From NCBI GenBank assembly GCA_022072055.1, contig JAJVIK010000009.1, positions 124,001 through 188,000 on the forward strand: 64,000 bases of DNA, written 5' to 3'. This document shows positions 17,044-24,848 of the stretch, one piece after another. Position 1 is the stretch's first letter, and every line of letters starts with the position of its first letter. Both the position numbers and the translations under genes were made by a program. The DNA is from a bacterium. Its GTDB lineage: Bacteria; Hinthialibacterota; Hinthialibacteria; OLB16. Under the pieces are notes generated by a model, which saw only the letters and a program-made list of their open reading frames with translations, did not search any database and was not told the origin of the DNA.

Positions 17044-18297
17044 GTGCGCGAAAGTTTTCTGGTTTTCCTGGGAGCAATTGGCCACCTGTTCCTCCTCCAG
17101 CTGCCCGTGCTCGGCCAGGAGGCCTCGAATTCCTCCACTCTTCCGGAAGCGGCCACCCAATCCGAGGGGATCCTCCTTGAGCCGGGCGCGCCGATTCCGC
17201 TACAGGCGCTCCTCGCGCGTCTGGGGGATGAGACCGGGCTGGACCTCCACCTCACCGCGGGCGTGACCGGCATGGTCCACTCCCCGACACGCGCCGAGGT
17301 TTCGTGGGAGGAACTCCTTGGGAGGATTCTCCCCGACAACGGTTTCCTACCCTACCGCGAGCCGAACGGCAGCCGACTGGTTCTGTCGCGTGATTTGGGG
17401 ACACGCGTTTTCAGTCTTTCGAGCGCTCAGTTTCGCGCATTGACCCAAAGCGCGGCGTCGGTTGTGGGAGGGGAGGAAACGCCGGATTTCTCAAAGGCCC
17501 TGGCCCTGGTGATTCATCGCGAGGACTCCGTGAAGTCCGTGCGGATCGAAGCCGGAGACACCCGCTATTCCCTCTCCCTTTCCCCACGCAGACTCACCGC
17601 GCGGGACACCCGCAAGCGCCTGGCGGCCATCGAGGGTTACCTGAAACGACTGGAAAAGGACCCGTCAAGTCCCGAGCTCGCGCTGATCTCCGACACCTTG
17701 CGACTCCCTTCAACCAACGCCGAGGAGGTGGCCTGGGCCATCGATGAAGCCCTCTACGGCGGAACCGGGTTCGAGGCGACCTCCGCGGATGACTCCCCCT
17801 CGCTGGCGTTCAATCCGGACACCCGAGCGCTGGGGCTCCGTCACACCGCAAGGGCCATCGAGGCGGCGCGAAAGCTGGCCGCCGAGCCGCGCTTTACACC
17901 GCCGCCCGGACCGCTCCATCTGCGCGCGCGCAAGTTTGTGGTGGTCTCAAACGAGGACCGCTTCAGCAACTCTCCGGACGCCAAAGTCCGCAAGCGCTCT
18001 CAAGTGGAACACACCCGGCGCGTGTTCGAGGGGGTTCTCTATGGCGGAGGGGGGATCGAGGAAGCCGCGGCGGCGGGGCGCGTGCTCTTCGCCAACCCGG
18101 AACGCGGAACCATCGATGTGGTGGACACCCCGGAAAACCTGCGCCGCCTGGAGGAATACCTGGTAAGCGTCCCAACCGAGGACAACTCGATTCGCGGATC
18201 AGGCGGGTTGATCCGAGTGGTTCCGATCCGTCACCGCCCCCCGGAAGACATCGCGCGCGTGTTGGGTGGATACTTCCCCGGGAGAATCACTTGGTGA
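17044..18297 (+). CDS. Secretin N-domain-like protein without secretin barrel
   Basis: 417 residues from a GTG at 17044. Signal peptide (SFLVFLGAIGHLFLLQLPVLGQ) then an STN/N0-like domain at about residues 45-115 (PIPLQALLARLGDETGLDLHL... DNGFLPYRE...LVLS). Later segments repeat a NolW/N1-like pattern (IADTLRLPSTNAEEVAWAI-type and VVPIRHRPPEDIARVL). The beta-barrel secretin domain is absent; the protein ends just after the last N1-like repeat. It could be a periplasmic partner of a pilus or type II secretion system, or an unrelated protein using the fold. Its stop overlaps the convergent SRPBCC gene by 11 bases. Confidence 0.55.
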   Translation: MRESFLVFLGAIGHLFLLQLPVLGQEASNSSTLPEAATQSEGILLEPGAPIPLQALLARLGDETGLDLHLTAGVTGMVHSPTRAEVSWEELLGRILPDNGFLPYREPNGSRLVLSRDLGTRVFSLSSAQFRALTQSAASVVGGEETPDFSKALALVIHREDSVKSVRIEAGDTRYSLSLSPRRLTARDTRKRLAAIEGYLKRLEKDPSSPELALISDTLRLPSTNAEEVAWAIDEALYGGTGFEATSADDSPSLAFNPDTRALGLRHTARAIEAARKLAAEPRFTPPPGPLHLRARKFVVVSNEDRFSNSPDAKVRKRSQVEHTRRVFEGVLYGGGGIEEAAAAGRVLFANPERGTIDVVDTPENLRRLEEYLVSVPTEDNSIRGSGGLIRVVPIRHRPPEDIARVLGGYFPGRITW

Positions 18298-18712
18298 GCG
18301 TCCACCAGCCCCGAGAAGGGCCGGGCCGGTCGTTCAGAATCTCGGCGAGACGATGCGACTGGCCCGCGAGGCTGAAGACCTCCCCCACGCGCGCCGCGCT
18401 CTCCCCCTCCCCCTCAATCACCAGCAGCGAGCCGCTCCCGGTTTCGTGGAGGGTGAAGGAAAACCACCCGGCCGATCCCTTGCGCGCCGATTCGATCTCA
18501 ACCAGGAGCCGCGAGCCCGGGACTTTCTCCATCAGCGTTCCCCGCACCTTCCACGGCGAGGCTCCCTGCCAGTCCTCGAGCTCGAAAACATGAAAGGGGT
18601 CCTCTCCCGTGGTCATACTCGGAAGGTCCAGCCAGCGCGACAACGCCACCGGATCCACCAAGATCCGGTACAGGATCCCCGGCTCGGCCTCCACCGCCAG
18701 GTTCACTCTCAT
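18287..18712 (-). CDS. SRPBCC/AHSA1-like ligand-binding domain protein
   Basis: 141 residues from the ATG at 18710-18712, overlapping the upstream stop as ATGA. A single START/SRPBCC helix-grip domain is suggested by the opening VEAEPGILYRILVDPVALSRWL and the strand-rich middle (LLVEIESARKGSAGWFSFTL). Such domains bind hydrophobic ligands or act as AHSA1-type co-chaperones. The assignment rests on pattern only. Operon partner of the membrane protein upstream. Confidence 0.6.
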   Translation of the reverse strand: MRVNLAVEAEPGILYRILVDPVALSRWLDLPSMTTGEDPFHVFELEDWQGASPWKVRGTLMEKVPGSRLLVEIESARKGSAGWFSFTLHETGSGSLLVIEGEGESAARVGEVFSLAGQSHRLAEILNDRPGPSRGWWTLTK

Positions 18713-19155
18713 GGGGCCGGCGGCTGGGCGGTTGGGAAGTTCATGCGCAGATAGGCCGAAAGGAATATGACCAAGGTCCCCAGCGCGACAATCATGTGCA
18801 TCCACTTGTCCCGCTCTTCCTTGAATTTCCGGAACCCTTCCCCAGGGAGAGTGAGCAAAAGGGCGATCCCAAAGACCCCAAGGGCGAGCAGGAATTTCAC
18901 CGCGAAGACCATCCAATAGAGAAGATTCGGTCCCACTCGCATATAGGCCTGGTGCGCGTTCGCCAAACCTGAAAAGAGGATCAGACCGATGAGCGCCCAG
19001 ACAATCGTCCGCCAGCGCCCAAGAATAGCCTCCCGGATCGCCGCGCCCTGTTCATCGCTGGGGATCTTCGGGCAGACCACAAACCGGAGCACAATCGTAC
19101 CCCCGATGGCGGCCACCATTGCCAGCAGGTGGATTCCGTGAAGGACGGTAAACAT
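18709..19155 (-). CDS. Four-helix membrane protein, CopD-like
   Basis: 148 residues from the ATG at 19153-19155. Four hydrophobic helices: VLHGIHLLAMVAAIGGTIVL, IVWALIGLILFSGL, LYWMVFAVKFLLALGVFGIA and MIVALGTLVIFLSAYL. The His in HGIHLLAM and helix order resemble CopD/DUF2269-type integral membrane proteins, some of which bind haem or copper. No catalytic motif is visible. Its stop overlaps the SRPBCC start, so the two are co-translated. Confidence 0.6.
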   Translation of the reverse strand: MFTVLHGIHLLAMVAAIGGTIVLRFVVCPKIPSDEQGAAIREAILGRWRTIVWALIGLILFSGLANAHQAYMRVGPNLLYWMVFAVKFLLALGVFGIALLLTLPGEGFRKFKEERDKWMHMIVALGTLVIFLSAYLRMNFPTAQPPAP

Positions 19156-19296
19156 CAAAGCCTCCTTGGTGCATTTATGGGCACTTCCCCTCTTGCTTCC
19201 CCCAAACCCTTGCGTGAGAATGACACCACGGTCCGGAGAATCGGAGCTCTTGCATCATAGCAGCAAAGCCAGCCGTCTTGGGAGGTCGCAAACAAA

Positions 19297-21114
19297 ATGG
19301 GTATCCCCACTCGATCCACCCCGAATCTCAACGAGAACGCGCGCAAGGTCCTCGAACGGCGCTATCTGCGGCGCGACGATCAAGGCCGTGTTCTTGAGAC
19401 CCCCGAACAGCTTTTCGAGCGCGTGGCTGAGGTGATCGCCGCCGCCGAGGAGCGACTTGGAACCGGACAGAGCGTGACGGAATGGACCGAACGATTCTAC
19501 TCGATGATGGCCGCGCTCGAGTTCCTCCCGAACTCGCCGACTCTGATGAACGCGGGCCGAGACCTGGGGCAGCTCGCCGCCTGTTTCGTGCTCCCGGTGG
19601 GCGACTCGCTCGAGGAGATTTTCGAGGCGGTCAAACAGGCCGCGCTGATTCACAAGTCCGGTGGAGGCACCGGGTTTTCCTTCTCACGACTGCGCCCGCG
19701 TTCGAGTCGGGTGCGCACCACCAAGGGGGTCTCCAGCGGGCCGATCTCGTTCATGACTGTTTTCGATGCCGCCACCGACACCATTAAACAGGGCGGGACC
19801 CGTCGCGGCGCGAACATGGGCATCCTGCGCGTCGATCACCCGGACATCCTCGACTTCATCGCCTGCAAGGAGCAAGGGGACCGTCTCAACAACTTCAACA
19901 TCTCCGTGGCGGTGACCGAAGAGTTCATGCGCGCGGTCCGCGAGGGTGGGGAATACGGTCTGATCGCGCCGCACACCGGCGAACGGATCGGCTCGCTCCC
20001 CGCGCGCGATGTGTTCTGGAAACTGGTCGAGGGGGCGTGGCGCAACGGCGATCCCGGTGTGGTGTTTCTCGATCGCATGAACCGCGACAACCCCACCCCC
20101 GACATCGGCGAATACGAAAGCACCAACCCCTGCGGCGAACAGCCGCTGCTCCCCTTCGAGTCCTGCAACCTGGGCTCGATCAACGTGTCCCGCTTTGTGC
20201 GCCCCACGACGCGCGAGGTGGACTGGGAGCGCTTGGGGGAGTGCGTGGAGGGCGCGGTTCGCTTCCTGGACAATGTGATCACCCAGAACAACTACCCGCT
20301 CCCCCAGATCCAAGAAATCACCGAGCGCAACCGCAAGATCGGGCTGGGCCTGATGGGTTTCGCGGACTTCCTCATCCTTCGAGGGATTCCCTACGATGCC
20401 CCCGAGGCGCTGGAGGAGGCGGAATCCCTGATGGGCTTCCTCCAGAAGCGGAGCAAGGAGGCCAGCGCCAAGCTCGCCGAGGAGCGCGGGCCGTTCGCGA
20501 GCTTCGCCCAGAGCCGCTGGGCAAGCCTCGGCTATCCCCCCTTGCGCAACGCCACGACCACCACGGTGGCCCCGACCGGGACCATCAGCATCATCGCGGG
20601 CTGCTCCAGCGGGATCGAACCGCTCTTCGGAATCTGCCTCTGGCGGAATGTGATGGACCATGACCGCTTGGTGGAAGTCCATCCGATCTTCAAGGCGCGG
20701 GCGCTTGAGGAGGGCTTCTACTCCGAGACCCTGATGCGCAAGATCGCTGAGGGGGTCCCCCTTTCGCGCCTGCCGGAGGTTCCCCGCGAAATCGCCGACC
20801 TGTTCGTGAGCGCTCATGAGCTCCGCCCGGAACACCATGTGCGCATGCAGGCCGCCTTCCAGAAACACACCGACAACGCGGTCTCCAAGACCATCAACTT
20901 CCCACAGCGGGCCACCCGTGAGGATGTCGCCGACGCCTTCCTGCTCGCGCATGAGCTCGGCTGCAAGGGGATCACCGTCTACCGCGACGGCAGCCGGGAC
21001 TGGCAGGTGCTCAACCTCGGAGTGGAGGGTGAAGGCGAAACCCCCGAGCTCTCCCCCATTCCCCTGTATGGCGGATGTGAACTGTCGCGCCTCTGGGCGG
21101 AGGGCGGGGACTAG
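19297..21114 (+). CDS. nrdJ: Adenosylcobalamin-dependent (class II) ribonucleotide reductase
   Basis: 605 residues; reduces ribonucleotides using a B12-generated thiyl radical, so works with or without oxygen. GGGAGG precedes the ATG. Key motifs: AACFVLPV (first redox Cys), KSGGGTGFSFSRLRP, NPCGEQPLLPFESCNLGSIN (Asn-x-Cys-x-Glu active site and second redox Cys), and TVAPTGTISIIAGCSSGIEP. Short for the family. The usual C-terminal Cys-rich tail (CPxCG...CxxCG) that re-reduces the active site is absent; the protein ends at GGCELSRLWAEGGD with one Cys. No frameshifted CxxC is readable downstream. Confidence 0.93.
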   Translation: MGIPTRSTPNLNENARKVLERRYLRRDDQGRVLETPEQLFERVAEVIAAAEERLGTGQSVTEWTERFYSMMAALEFLPNSPTLMNAGRDLGQLAACFVLPVGDSLEEIFEAVKQAALIHKSGGGTGFSFSRLRPRSSRVRTTKGVSSGPISFMTVFDAATDTIKQGGTRRGANMGILRVDHPDILDFIACKEQGDRLNNFNISVAVTEEFMRAVREGGEYGLIAPHTGERIGSLPARDVFWKLVEGAWRNGDPGVVFLDRMNRDNPTPDIGEYESTNPCGEQPLLPFESCNLGSINVSRFVRPTTREVDWERLGECVEGAVRFLDNVITQNNYPLPQIQEITERNRKIGLGLMGFADFLILRGIPYDAPEALEEAESLMGFLQKRSKEASAKLAEERGPFASFAQSRWASLGYPPLRNATTTTVAPTGTISIIAGCSSGIEPLFGICLWRNVMDHDRLVEVHPIFKARALEEGFYSETLMRKIAEGVPLSRLPEVPREIADLFVSAHELRPEHHVRMQAAFQKHTDNAVSKTINFPQRATREDVADAFLLAHELGCKGITVYRDGSRDWQVLNLGVEGEGETPELSPIPLYGGCELSRLWAEGGD

Positions 21115-21208
21115 GACCACGCCCTTATCCTCATGCGGGGCGCCTGCTATGCTGAGGGTTCGAGAGGTCGGGGAAGCCCGACAACTTCATGAGAGGAGTC
21201 ACCGATCC

Positions 21209-21943
21209 GTGCCGCTGGAGCCGAAACTGGATCTCCAACAAACCAACCGCGAGCTGGAGCGGCTGGAGCCGACCGCCATCCTGGAGTGGGTCCACCGGAC
21301 CTTCGGAGCGCGAGTCGCGCTCCAGAGCAGCATGCAGAAATCCGCGAGCGCCCTGTCCCACATGATCTATTCCTTGGGCATGAAGGTGGATGTTTTGTTT
21401 GTCGACACCGGGGTTCATTTCCCCGAAACCCTGGAGACCAGGGACCGCTTGACCGAGACGTACGGCCTCCACACCCTCACCCTCTACCCGGAAAAAACAT
21501 TCGAGGAGCAGCGCCTGGAGTATGGGCGCGAACTGCACCTGCGCGAGGGGGATTACCAGCTTTGCTGCGAACTACGCAAGGAGATTCCGTTCGTGAACTG
21601 GGCCCGGGGACGATATGACGCCGTGATCGGTGGGTTGATGCGCTCCGAGGGGGGGAAACGCGCGGAGATTGAAATCCTCGCGGTGGATGATCGCGTGGAG
21701 GCGTACAAAATCTATCCCCTGGCCAATTGGAGCGAGGAGCAGCTCGACGAATACAACCTTCGCCACGATGTCCCCGTGCACCCGCTCCACTTCCAAGCCT
21801 ACCCGAGTATCGGCTGCGCCACCTGCACCACCCCCGTGCTTCCCGGCGAGGATTCCCGCGCGGGTCGCTGGCGGCACATCCGCGAACAGCTCGAGCAGCC
21901 GGTGACCCACCTCTATTGCGGCATCAACCGCGAAGACAAATAG
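21209..21943 (+). CDS. cysH: Adenylyl-sulfate/phosphoadenylyl-sulfate reductase
   Basis: 244 residues from a GTG at 21209, with GAGAGGAG (21191-21198) upstream; in-frame earlier ATGs lack a site. Reduces APS or PAPS to sulfite in assimilation. The CC of YQLCCELRK and the CATC of GCATCTTPV are the four Cys that bind the 4Fe-4S cluster of APS-type enzymes, so APS is the likely substrate. The C-terminal catalytic Cys is in YCGIN where ECGLH is usual. The substrate loop reads GLMRSEGGKR rather than GxRREQS. No other cys genes are adjacent. Confidence 0.88.
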   Translation: MPLEPKLDLQQTNRELERLEPTAILEWVHRTFGARVALQSSMQKSASALSHMIYSLGMKVDVLFVDTGVHFPETLETRDRLTETYGLHTLTLYPEKTFEEQRLEYGRELHLREGDYQLCCELRKEIPFVNWARGRYDAVIGGLMRSEGGKRAEIEILAVDDRVEAYKIYPLANWSEEQLDEYNLRHDVPVHPLHFQAYPSIGCATCTTPVLPGEDSRAGRWRHIREQLEQPVTHLYCGINREDK

Positions 21944-21978
21944 CGGGTGGATCGCGCCTCGCGAACACCCTGCTGCCG

Positions 21979-22749
21979 ATGCCCTTCGATTCGGAGAAAA
22001 CCACGGGGATGGGCCCTTTGTCAGCCATCGTTGTCATTCCAACCTACAACGAGGCGGAAAACATCCCCGAGCTGTTGCGGCGGATTCTGACCCTCGATCC
22101 GCTTCTGCGAGTGATCGTGGTGGATGATGACTCCCCGGATGGGACCGCCGAGGCGGCGCGAAGGACGGGGGGAGAACGCGTGTCCGTTTTGGTCCGCAAG
22201 GGGGTTCGGGGCTATGGCGGCGCGGTGGTCGCCGGCTATAAGGAGGCCCTCGCCCAAGGGGCGGACCTGATCCTTGGGATGGACAGCGACTTCTCCCATG
22301 ATCCCGCTCGGATTCCCGAACTGCTCCGCCAGGCCGAACAGGCCGATGTCGTGGTCGGCTCTCGCTACTGCCCGAACGGCGGAACCATCAACTGGCCCCT
22401 CTATCGCATGCTTCTCTCACGGACCGCGAATCGATATGTCCAATTGATCCTGGGAATCCCCTGTCATGATGCCACCTCCGGGTTCCGTTGCTACCGGAGG
22501 GAGATAGTCGAGAACTTGGACCTGGATACAATCCGTTCCGAGGGGTATTCTTTCCTGGTCGAGGTTCTCTATCGCGCGTTTCTCGCGGGCGCGAGGATTT
22601 CCGAGATACCGATTGTCTTCATGGATCGTTTGAGGGGAAAGTCAAAAATCAGCACCAAGGAGATCTACCGTTCCATTTTCATGGTGCTGTGGCTACGCTG
22701 GACTCACTCCAGGCGGCATTCCAGCCATGTGGAAAGGCGAACAAACTAG
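21979..22749 (+). CDS. Polyprenol-phosphate sugar transferase (DPM1-like GT2)
   Basis: 256 residues from the ATG at 21979; an in-frame ATG at 22009 is the alternative start. GT-A fold: VVIPTYNEAENIPELLRRI, VVDDDSPDGTAE (nucleotide-sugar site), GMDSDFSHDP (DxD-like) and SGFRCYRREIV. This is the dolichyl-phosphate mannose synthase branch without C-terminal membrane helices. It probably makes a lipid-linked sugar used by integral-membrane transferases such as the TMTC-like protein at 29760-31706. Its TAG is directly followed by the ATG of the next gene. Confidence 0.9.
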   Translation: MPFDSEKTTGMGPLSAIVVIPTYNEAENIPELLRRILTLDPLLRVIVVDDDSPDGTAEAARRTGGERVSVLVRKGVRGYGGAVVAGYKEALAQGADLILGMDSDFSHDPARIPELLRQAEQADVVVGSRYCPNGGTINWPLYRMLLSRTANRYVQLILGIPCHDATSGFRCYRREIVENLDLDTIRSEGYSFLVEVLYRAFLAGARISEIPIVFMDRLRGKSKISTKEIYRSIFMVLWLRWTHSRRHSSHVERRTN

Positions 22750-24051
22750 ATGAATTCCGGACATGTCATGCGGCGAGTTATTGCTGTTTCAGTGATCCTG
22801 GCCATCGGGGGACCCGCGTTCGGGCAACTCCCCCAGCCGGTGATTGATCCACAGGCGGAGGGGATCCTCAGGAAGATGAGCGCCCTTTTCCAAGGCGCGA
22901 GAAGCCTTCGCTATTCCTCCACCGGGACTGTCAGCGTGGTCTCCAAGACCCTTCAGAAAGACACCGTGACCCGCACCACGGTGAGCGCGCGACGGCCCAA
23001 TCTGGTTCGCTTCGATGTCCGCCGCGGCAATGTGGCGGTGGACAACATTTCGGATGGCTCGACGATGTTCTCCTATGTCCCCCCGCTCAACGCCTACCTG
23101 AAGCGTCCCTCCCTGCCGAATTTGGAGGGGCTGGTGACCAAATACCTGGCCACCCAGGCGGCGGTCATCGATGACTCCCGTTTCGCCTACTTCCCGCTCA
23201 TGGAGGACCCGTATGCCGCTTCGATTCGCGGAGCCTCCAAGGTGACCTATCTCGGACAAGAGACCCTGGATGGAGTCGCCTGCGACCGCATTCGCTTCGC
23301 CAAGCTCCCCTCCAATGTGGATGTCTGGTTCGAAGCCGGGGATCGCCCCTTCCCCAGACAGTTTGTCCCAGACACCTCGATGATGGCCAAACGGCTCGCG
23401 CTGGGCATGAAGATGCCGGACCTTTCGCTGACTGCCACAGTCCAACTCCATGGCTGGGAGCTCGATTCCGCGCTCGCGGATGACCTTTTCCGGTTCACTC
23501 CGCCCGCAGACGCCGTGGAGAAGGAGTCCTTCAAGGAAATGGCCCAACCCCATCAGCCGACCGAGCTGATCGGCAAGGCCGCGCCCGCCTTCAAGGCCGC
23601 GCTCCACTCCGGCGGCGAGTTCAATCTGGAGGATCATCGGGGCAGGAATGTCGTGGTGCTGGATTTCTGGGCCACTTGGTGCGGCCCGTGTGTGATGGCT
23701 CTGCCGCTGATCGCGGAAGTGGCCAAGGAATACCGGAACAAAGGGGTCGTGTTTGTCGCGGTGAACCAAGGCGACAGTCCGGAGACCATCAGCGCCTTCC
23801 TGGAGAAGCGCCCGGTGGACATCACGATTGCGGTGGATGAGGAAGGCCGCGCGGGCATGCAATACTATGTGAGCGGCATTCCCCAGAGCGTGATCATCGG
23901 CAGGGATGGGAAGGTGGCCAACGTGCATGTGGGGCTCGCGCCGAACATCCAAGAGATACTGCGCGCGGAGCTGGATGGGCTCTTGGGGGGAGGAACCCCT
24001 CCGGCGGAGGCGGTCACGAGCGGGAGCGGAGCGGCGCAACCGCCGAGGTGA
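22750..24051 (+). CDS. Secreted DUF2092-like (LolA-fold) plus thioredoxin-domain protein
   Basis: 433 residues. Signal peptide VIAVSVILAIGGPAFGQ. Residues about 35-265 look like a DUF2092/LolA-type lipoprotein-binding fold (SALFQGARSLRYSSTGTVSV, LGQETLDGVACDRIRF). Residues about 275-415 form a TlpA/ResA-type thioredoxin domain with LDFWATWCGPCVMALPL and the cis-Pro segment SGIPQSVIIGRDG. Such fusions are common in FCB/PVC bacteria; role in envelope redox homeostasis is inferred. Starts immediately after the glycosyltransferase stop. Confidence 0.85.
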   Translation: MNSGHVMRRVIAVSVILAIGGPAFGQLPQPVIDPQAEGILRKMSALFQGARSLRYSSTGTVSVVSKTLQKDTVTRTTVSARRPNLVRFDVRRGNVAVDNISDGSTMFSYVPPLNAYLKRPSLPNLEGLVTKYLATQAAVIDDSRFAYFPLMEDPYAASIRGASKVTYLGQETLDGVACDRIRFAKLPSNVDVWFEAGDRPFPRQFVPDTSMMAKRLALGMKMPDLSLTATVQLHGWELDSALADDLFRFTPPADAVEKESFKEMAQPHQPTELIGKAAPAFKAALHSGGEFNLEDHRGRNVVVLDFWATWCGPCVMALPLIAEVAKEYRNKGVVFVAVNQGDSPETISAFLEKRPVDITIAVDEEGRAGMQYYVSGIPQSVIIGRDGKVANVHVGLAPNIQEILRAELDGLLGGGTPPAEAVTSGSGAAQPPR

Positions 24052-24079
24052 GTTAAATCAGGAAATCCAGTGAACTCCC

Positions 24080-24481
24080 CTAAGATGTTGGGTCTGCCAG
24101 TCTCGCTTTAACAAAACTGAACAGGTCTCTTGCTGTCTTAAAGGCTTCTTCGGCTTCACCGAAACCGATCGTCATTTCTTCATCCGGGTACCGGATTGCT
24201 ACGGCATAGCTGTTCATCTGGTGGGCGGCCTCGTGGAAATTGTCAAAATCAACATCGAAATCCGAGCATTCTTTCAAAAGGCGCGGGAGGTCATGAGTCC
24301 TTTCAACGTGGCGCCCTTGGTGGGTCAAAAATGCCTTGAGGCATTTCTCGGCGCACTGTTGGCAGTGAAAACATGCCGTGTCGGTGGGAGGGTCCTCAAG
24401 AGCAAGGGCCGCGCTGGCGGTCCTCAGATCGTTGCCCGCCTTTTTCATCCACTTTTCAGCCTCTCTCTGGACTTCGTTCAT
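24080..24481 (-). CDS. HEPN-domain protein of MNT-HEPN pair
   Basis: 133 residues from the ATG at 24479-24481, overlapping the MNT stop by 26 bases. HEPN pattern: WMKKAGNDLRTASAALAL, FHCQQCAEKCLKAFLTHQG, THDLPRLLKEC and the C-terminal FGEAEEAFKTARDLFSFV. In MNT-HEPN toxin-antitoxin modules the HEPN protein is an RNase toxin. The RxxxxxH catalytic motif is not obvious here, so toxicity is uncertain. Base composition (a hand-counted line gives 47% G+C) is well below the neighbours, suggesting transfer. Confidence 0.85.
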   Translation of the reverse strand: MNEVQREAEKWMKKAGNDLRTASAALALEDPPTDTACFHCQQCAEKCLKAFLTHQGRHVERTHDLPRLLKECSDFDVDFDNFHEAAHQMNSYAVAIRYPDEEMTIGFGEAEEAFKTARDLFSFVKARLADPTS

Positions 24482-24788
24482 AAAGGAGCACCCCCTCCTC
24501 GGCCACCACGCGTTGTATGGTATTTGGAATTCGCTTCCTCCGCTCAAACTCGTCAGGTGTATCCACGATCACATCGAGAGAGAAGCGCCTATCGGGGAAT
24601 AGCCGGCTTACCTCAGCGGATCGCACATGCCTTAGTAGAGTGGTTTCACGAACGATCAGCAGGTCAAAATCGCTCTGAGAAGTCATCGTTCCCTTGGCTC
24701 GAGAACCAAAGAGATAAATCCGCTCAGGATTCAGTTGACGGACAATAGAATCCACAATTTCCTCAAGCGGAGATTCGCCGATCACCAT
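24456..24788 (-). CDS. Minimal nucleotidyltransferase (MNT) antitoxin-like protein
   Basis: 110 residues from the ATG at 24786-24788. Nucleotidyltransferase signature GSRAKG (28-33) and DFD (40-42). In characterised pairs MNT silences its HEPN partner by adding AMP to a Tyr. It precedes and overlaps the HEPN gene, the usual operon order. Low GC like its partner. Confidence 0.88.
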   Translation of the reverse strand: MVIGESPLEEIVDSIVRQLNPERIYLFGSRAKGTMTSQSDFDLLIVRETTLLRHVRSAEVSRLFPDRRFSLDVIVDTPDEFERRKRIPNTIQRVVAEEGVLLYERSPERG

Positions 24789-24848
24789 CTTTGAAGCCTC
24801 CCTCCTCTTACCCCGGACCCTGCATATCAACTATCCAGCATACCATTC

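Noticed and set aside
19684-21120. 478-codon minus-strand open frame
   Set aside because: Antisense to nrdJ.
22789-24039. 416-codon minus-strand open frame
   Set aside because: Antisense to the thioredoxin-domain protein; no domain recognisable.
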